From positions 22,176 to 86,175 of the forward strand of contig CAZFRO010000009.1 in assembly GCA_964521425.1 (NCBI GenBank): a stretch of DNA of 64,000 bases, read 5' to 3'. Below the pieces are notes generated by a model. The model had not been told where the DNA came from, searched no databases, and worked only from the letters and a program-made list of their open reading frames with translations. The translations under genes were made by a program, and so were the position numbers. This document shows, in pieces, positions 62,728 to 64,000 of this stretch. The DNA is from Joyebacterum sp964521425 (GTDB lineage Bacteria > Joyebacterota > Joyebacteria > Joyebacterales > Joyebacteraceae). Position 1 is the stretch's first letter. Each line of letters starts with the position of its first letter.

Positions 62728-63777
62728 TTGTCGGACGATTCCAAGAAGCGGCCGAAGAACGGTCGCCGCGATTCGCGCAAGCAGAGTGACAAGTCCAAAC
62801 TTCTGAAGAGAGTCCGCGACGTCATCCGATTGCGTCATTACAGCAGTCGAACTGAAGAAGCGTACGTCTCGTGGGTGAAGCGGTTCATCAGCTTTCATGA
62901 AGACCGCCACCCGGAGATGATGGGCGGGCGGGAAGTACGCCAGTTCCTTTCGTACCTCGCCGTCGAACGCAGCGTCAGCGCTTCGACCCAGAACCAGGCG
63001 CTCAGCGCGATACTCTTCATGTACAAGTATGTCTTCGAGCGGGACCTTGGTTGGGTCAGCGGTATCCCCGCGGCCAAGCGCGGGAAGAAGATCCCGGTCG
63101 TCCTGTCGAAGCGTGAGGTGCGTGCGATTCTGTCCCGTCTTTCGGGAACGAGTCGGCTGGTCGCCGCCCTTCTCTATGGGACCGGCATGCGGCTGCTCGA
63201 GTGCATGGAACTGAGAATCAAGGACATTGATTTCGATCGTCACCAGATAGCCGTAAGGGGAGGCAAGGGCGACAGAGACCGCATTGTGATGCTGCCCGCG
63301 TCTCTACAGGGACGGCTTCGCAGGCATCTGAACGATGTCAGGGGGCTGTACGAGCACGACGTGAGTGAGACCGGCGCGATCGTGACAATGCCGGCGGGAC
63401 TCGAGCGCAAGTATCCTCACGCGGCATCGACGTGGGCTTGGGAGTACGTCTTCCCTGCGAGGAGGATGTTCGTCGAGCAAGAGACGGGCATACTGCGCCG
63501 CAGCCACCTCCATGAGTCCGCGATTCAGCGGGCCATGACCGAGGCGGTGAAGAAGTCGGGCGTTGATAAGCGCGCGACATGTCACACGCTGCGCCACTCG
63601 TTCGCAACGCACCTTCTCGAGGCAGGATACGATATCAGGACCGTCCAGAAGCTCTTGGGGCACAAGGACCTCCGGACGACGATGCTCTACACGCACGTGA
63701 TGGACAAGGGGATGCTGGGAGTTCGGAGTCCGGCCGACTGCCTGATGGATGAGGTCGAGGATGCGGACGACGATTGA
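62728..63777 (+). CDS. intI: Integron-type tyrosine recombinase (IntI family)
   Basis: The protein has 349 residues from TTG 62728, nine nt after GAGG. It has the SAM-like N-terminal domain (IRLRHYSSRTEEAYVSWVKRFI; VSASTQNQALSAILFMYK) and the catalytic residues R155 (GTGMRLLE), K180, H286/R289 (CHTLRHSFATHLLEAG), H312 and Y321. Residues about 220-260 (ERKYPHAASTWAWEYVFPAR) form the extra segment that separates integron integrases from XerC/XerD. The gene follows its own strong promoter and may be mobile relative to its housekeeping neighbours. Confidence 0.93.
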   Translation: MSDDSKKRPKNGRRDSRKQSDKSKLLKRVRDVIRLRHYSSRTEEAYVSWVKRFISFHEDRHPEMMGGREVRQFLSYLAVERSVSASTQNQALSAILFMYKYVFERDLGWVSGIPAAKRGKKIPVVLSKREVRAILSRLSGTSRLVAALLYGTGMRLLECMELRIKDIDFDRHQIAVRGGKGDRDRIVMLPASLQGRLRRHLNDVRGLYEHDVSETGAIVTMPAGLERKYPHAASTWAWEYVFPARRMFVEQETGILRRSHLHESAIQRAMTEAVKKSGVDKRATCHTLRHSFATHLLEAGYDIRTVQKLLGHKDLRTTMLYTHVMDKGMLGVRSPADCLMDEVEDADDD

Positions 63778-64000
63778 TCCCCCTGGAGTGGCGCTGCCTG
63801 CATTAGTCCGGTAGGTGCGGCGCGCACTAGCGAGCGGCGTGTGCAGGTCAACTGCGGAGACAGACAAGGACCGCAGGCGGTAAGTGCCGTGTGTAGGGGC
63901 GTTCAGTGAGGCATGGGCGGGGCGCCCTCCACGTTCTTGGCAGGACAAGCTTGTACTGATATGCGGCAGAGCGTATTTTCAGGTGTCGAATTGTTGTTAG
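63778..64000 (+). other. Sequence after intI, with a possible recombination core at the window edge
   Basis: There is no coding frame of note in these 223 nt. The last bases read TTGTTGTTAG, so the window stops inside GTTAG, which fits the first five bases of the GTTRRRY core of attI/attC sites. In some integron classes the integrase points toward the array and attI lies on its 3' side. Confirmation needs the following sequence. Confidence 0.3.

Noticed and set aside
62728..63777. XerC/XerD instead of an integron integrase
   Set aside because: The extra segment with KYPHAASTWAWEYVFPAR is specific to IntI-type recombinases and absent from Xer proteins.

Overview
This is a GC-rich bacterial chromosome segment with dense, mostly plus-strand genes, short intergenic gaps and many overlapping start/stop codons. 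An LpxH-type lipid A hydrolase, a PorV/UPF0164-type barrel, a second outer-membrane barrel and several lipoproteins indicate a diderm. The mix of TldD/TldE, archease-RtcB, PolX, DUF2207, SelB, a TPR-sigma54 activator and PorV-like proteins suggests a member of the FCB group or a nearby candidate phylum (Eisenbacteria, Krumholzibacteriota or Latescibacterota type). That placement is inference. I found no rRNA or tRNA genes and no CRISPR array.

Region 1 (1-10633) is the most unusual. A sigma70 promoter precedes a small Asp-rich secreted protein and a 1032-residue TPR/AAA+/Fis sigma54 activator. A terminator, palindromic candidate activator sites, a near-consensus -24/-12 sigma54 promoter (4102-4118) and a long structured leader follow. 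Next comes an apparent RiPP operon: a radical SAM/SPASM maturase carrying an N-terminal class I isoprenoid-synthase-like domain, two small Cys/Asp-rich precursor peptides (7331-7516 and 7555-7722) sharing a leader motif and five C-X2-4-D pairs each, an exported FG-GAP propeller protein, an ABC ATPase and an ABC-2 permease. The Cys-to-Asp spacing resembles ranthipeptides such as freyrasin and QhpC, so I predict thioether-crosslinked peptides. The prenyl-synthase-like fusion partner, the propeller and the sigma54 control make the system look new.

Region 2 (10856-15032) is a ZraS/ZraR-like two-component system with a ZraP/Spy-like Met/Gly-rich periplasmic protein behind its own sigma54 promoter. 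Region 3 (15406-25924) holds an outer-membrane barrel, an OsmC protein, TldD and TldE, a DUF2207 membrane protein, archease and RtcB (RNA ligation), PolX and a secreted Cys-containing protein. Region 4 (26069-32422) has lemA, a small membrane protein and htpX on the minus strand, a copper ATPase, YjbQ, a secreted protein and a CPBP protease. Region 5 (32984-41668) has a PorV-like barrel, LpxH, a coiled-coil protein, an HtrA protease, an RpoD-like sigma factor, two M16-like proteins that both lack the zinc motif, and a DUF523 protein.

Region 6 (41750-62598) is mostly housekeeping: amidase, YbbR, TsaD, PriA, an HD protein, a TPR lipoprotein and an IlvC-like protein that lacks the active-site lysine. 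Then comes the conserved neighbourhood rho-rpmE-(tandem ThyX)-DUF1385-prfA-prmC-murA, continued by selB, ispG and a GNAT acetyltransferase. Region 7 (62635-64000) has an integron-type tyrosine recombinase behind a strong promoter. The window ends in GTTAG, the start of a possible recombination core site, so a cassette array may lie just outside.

A family of 25-bp palindromic repeats (TGCGCCCA, 9-nt loop, TGGGCGCA) occurs singly or in 29-bp tandem at 15227, 19394 and 38268. Three other short tandem repeats lie in intergenic gaps.
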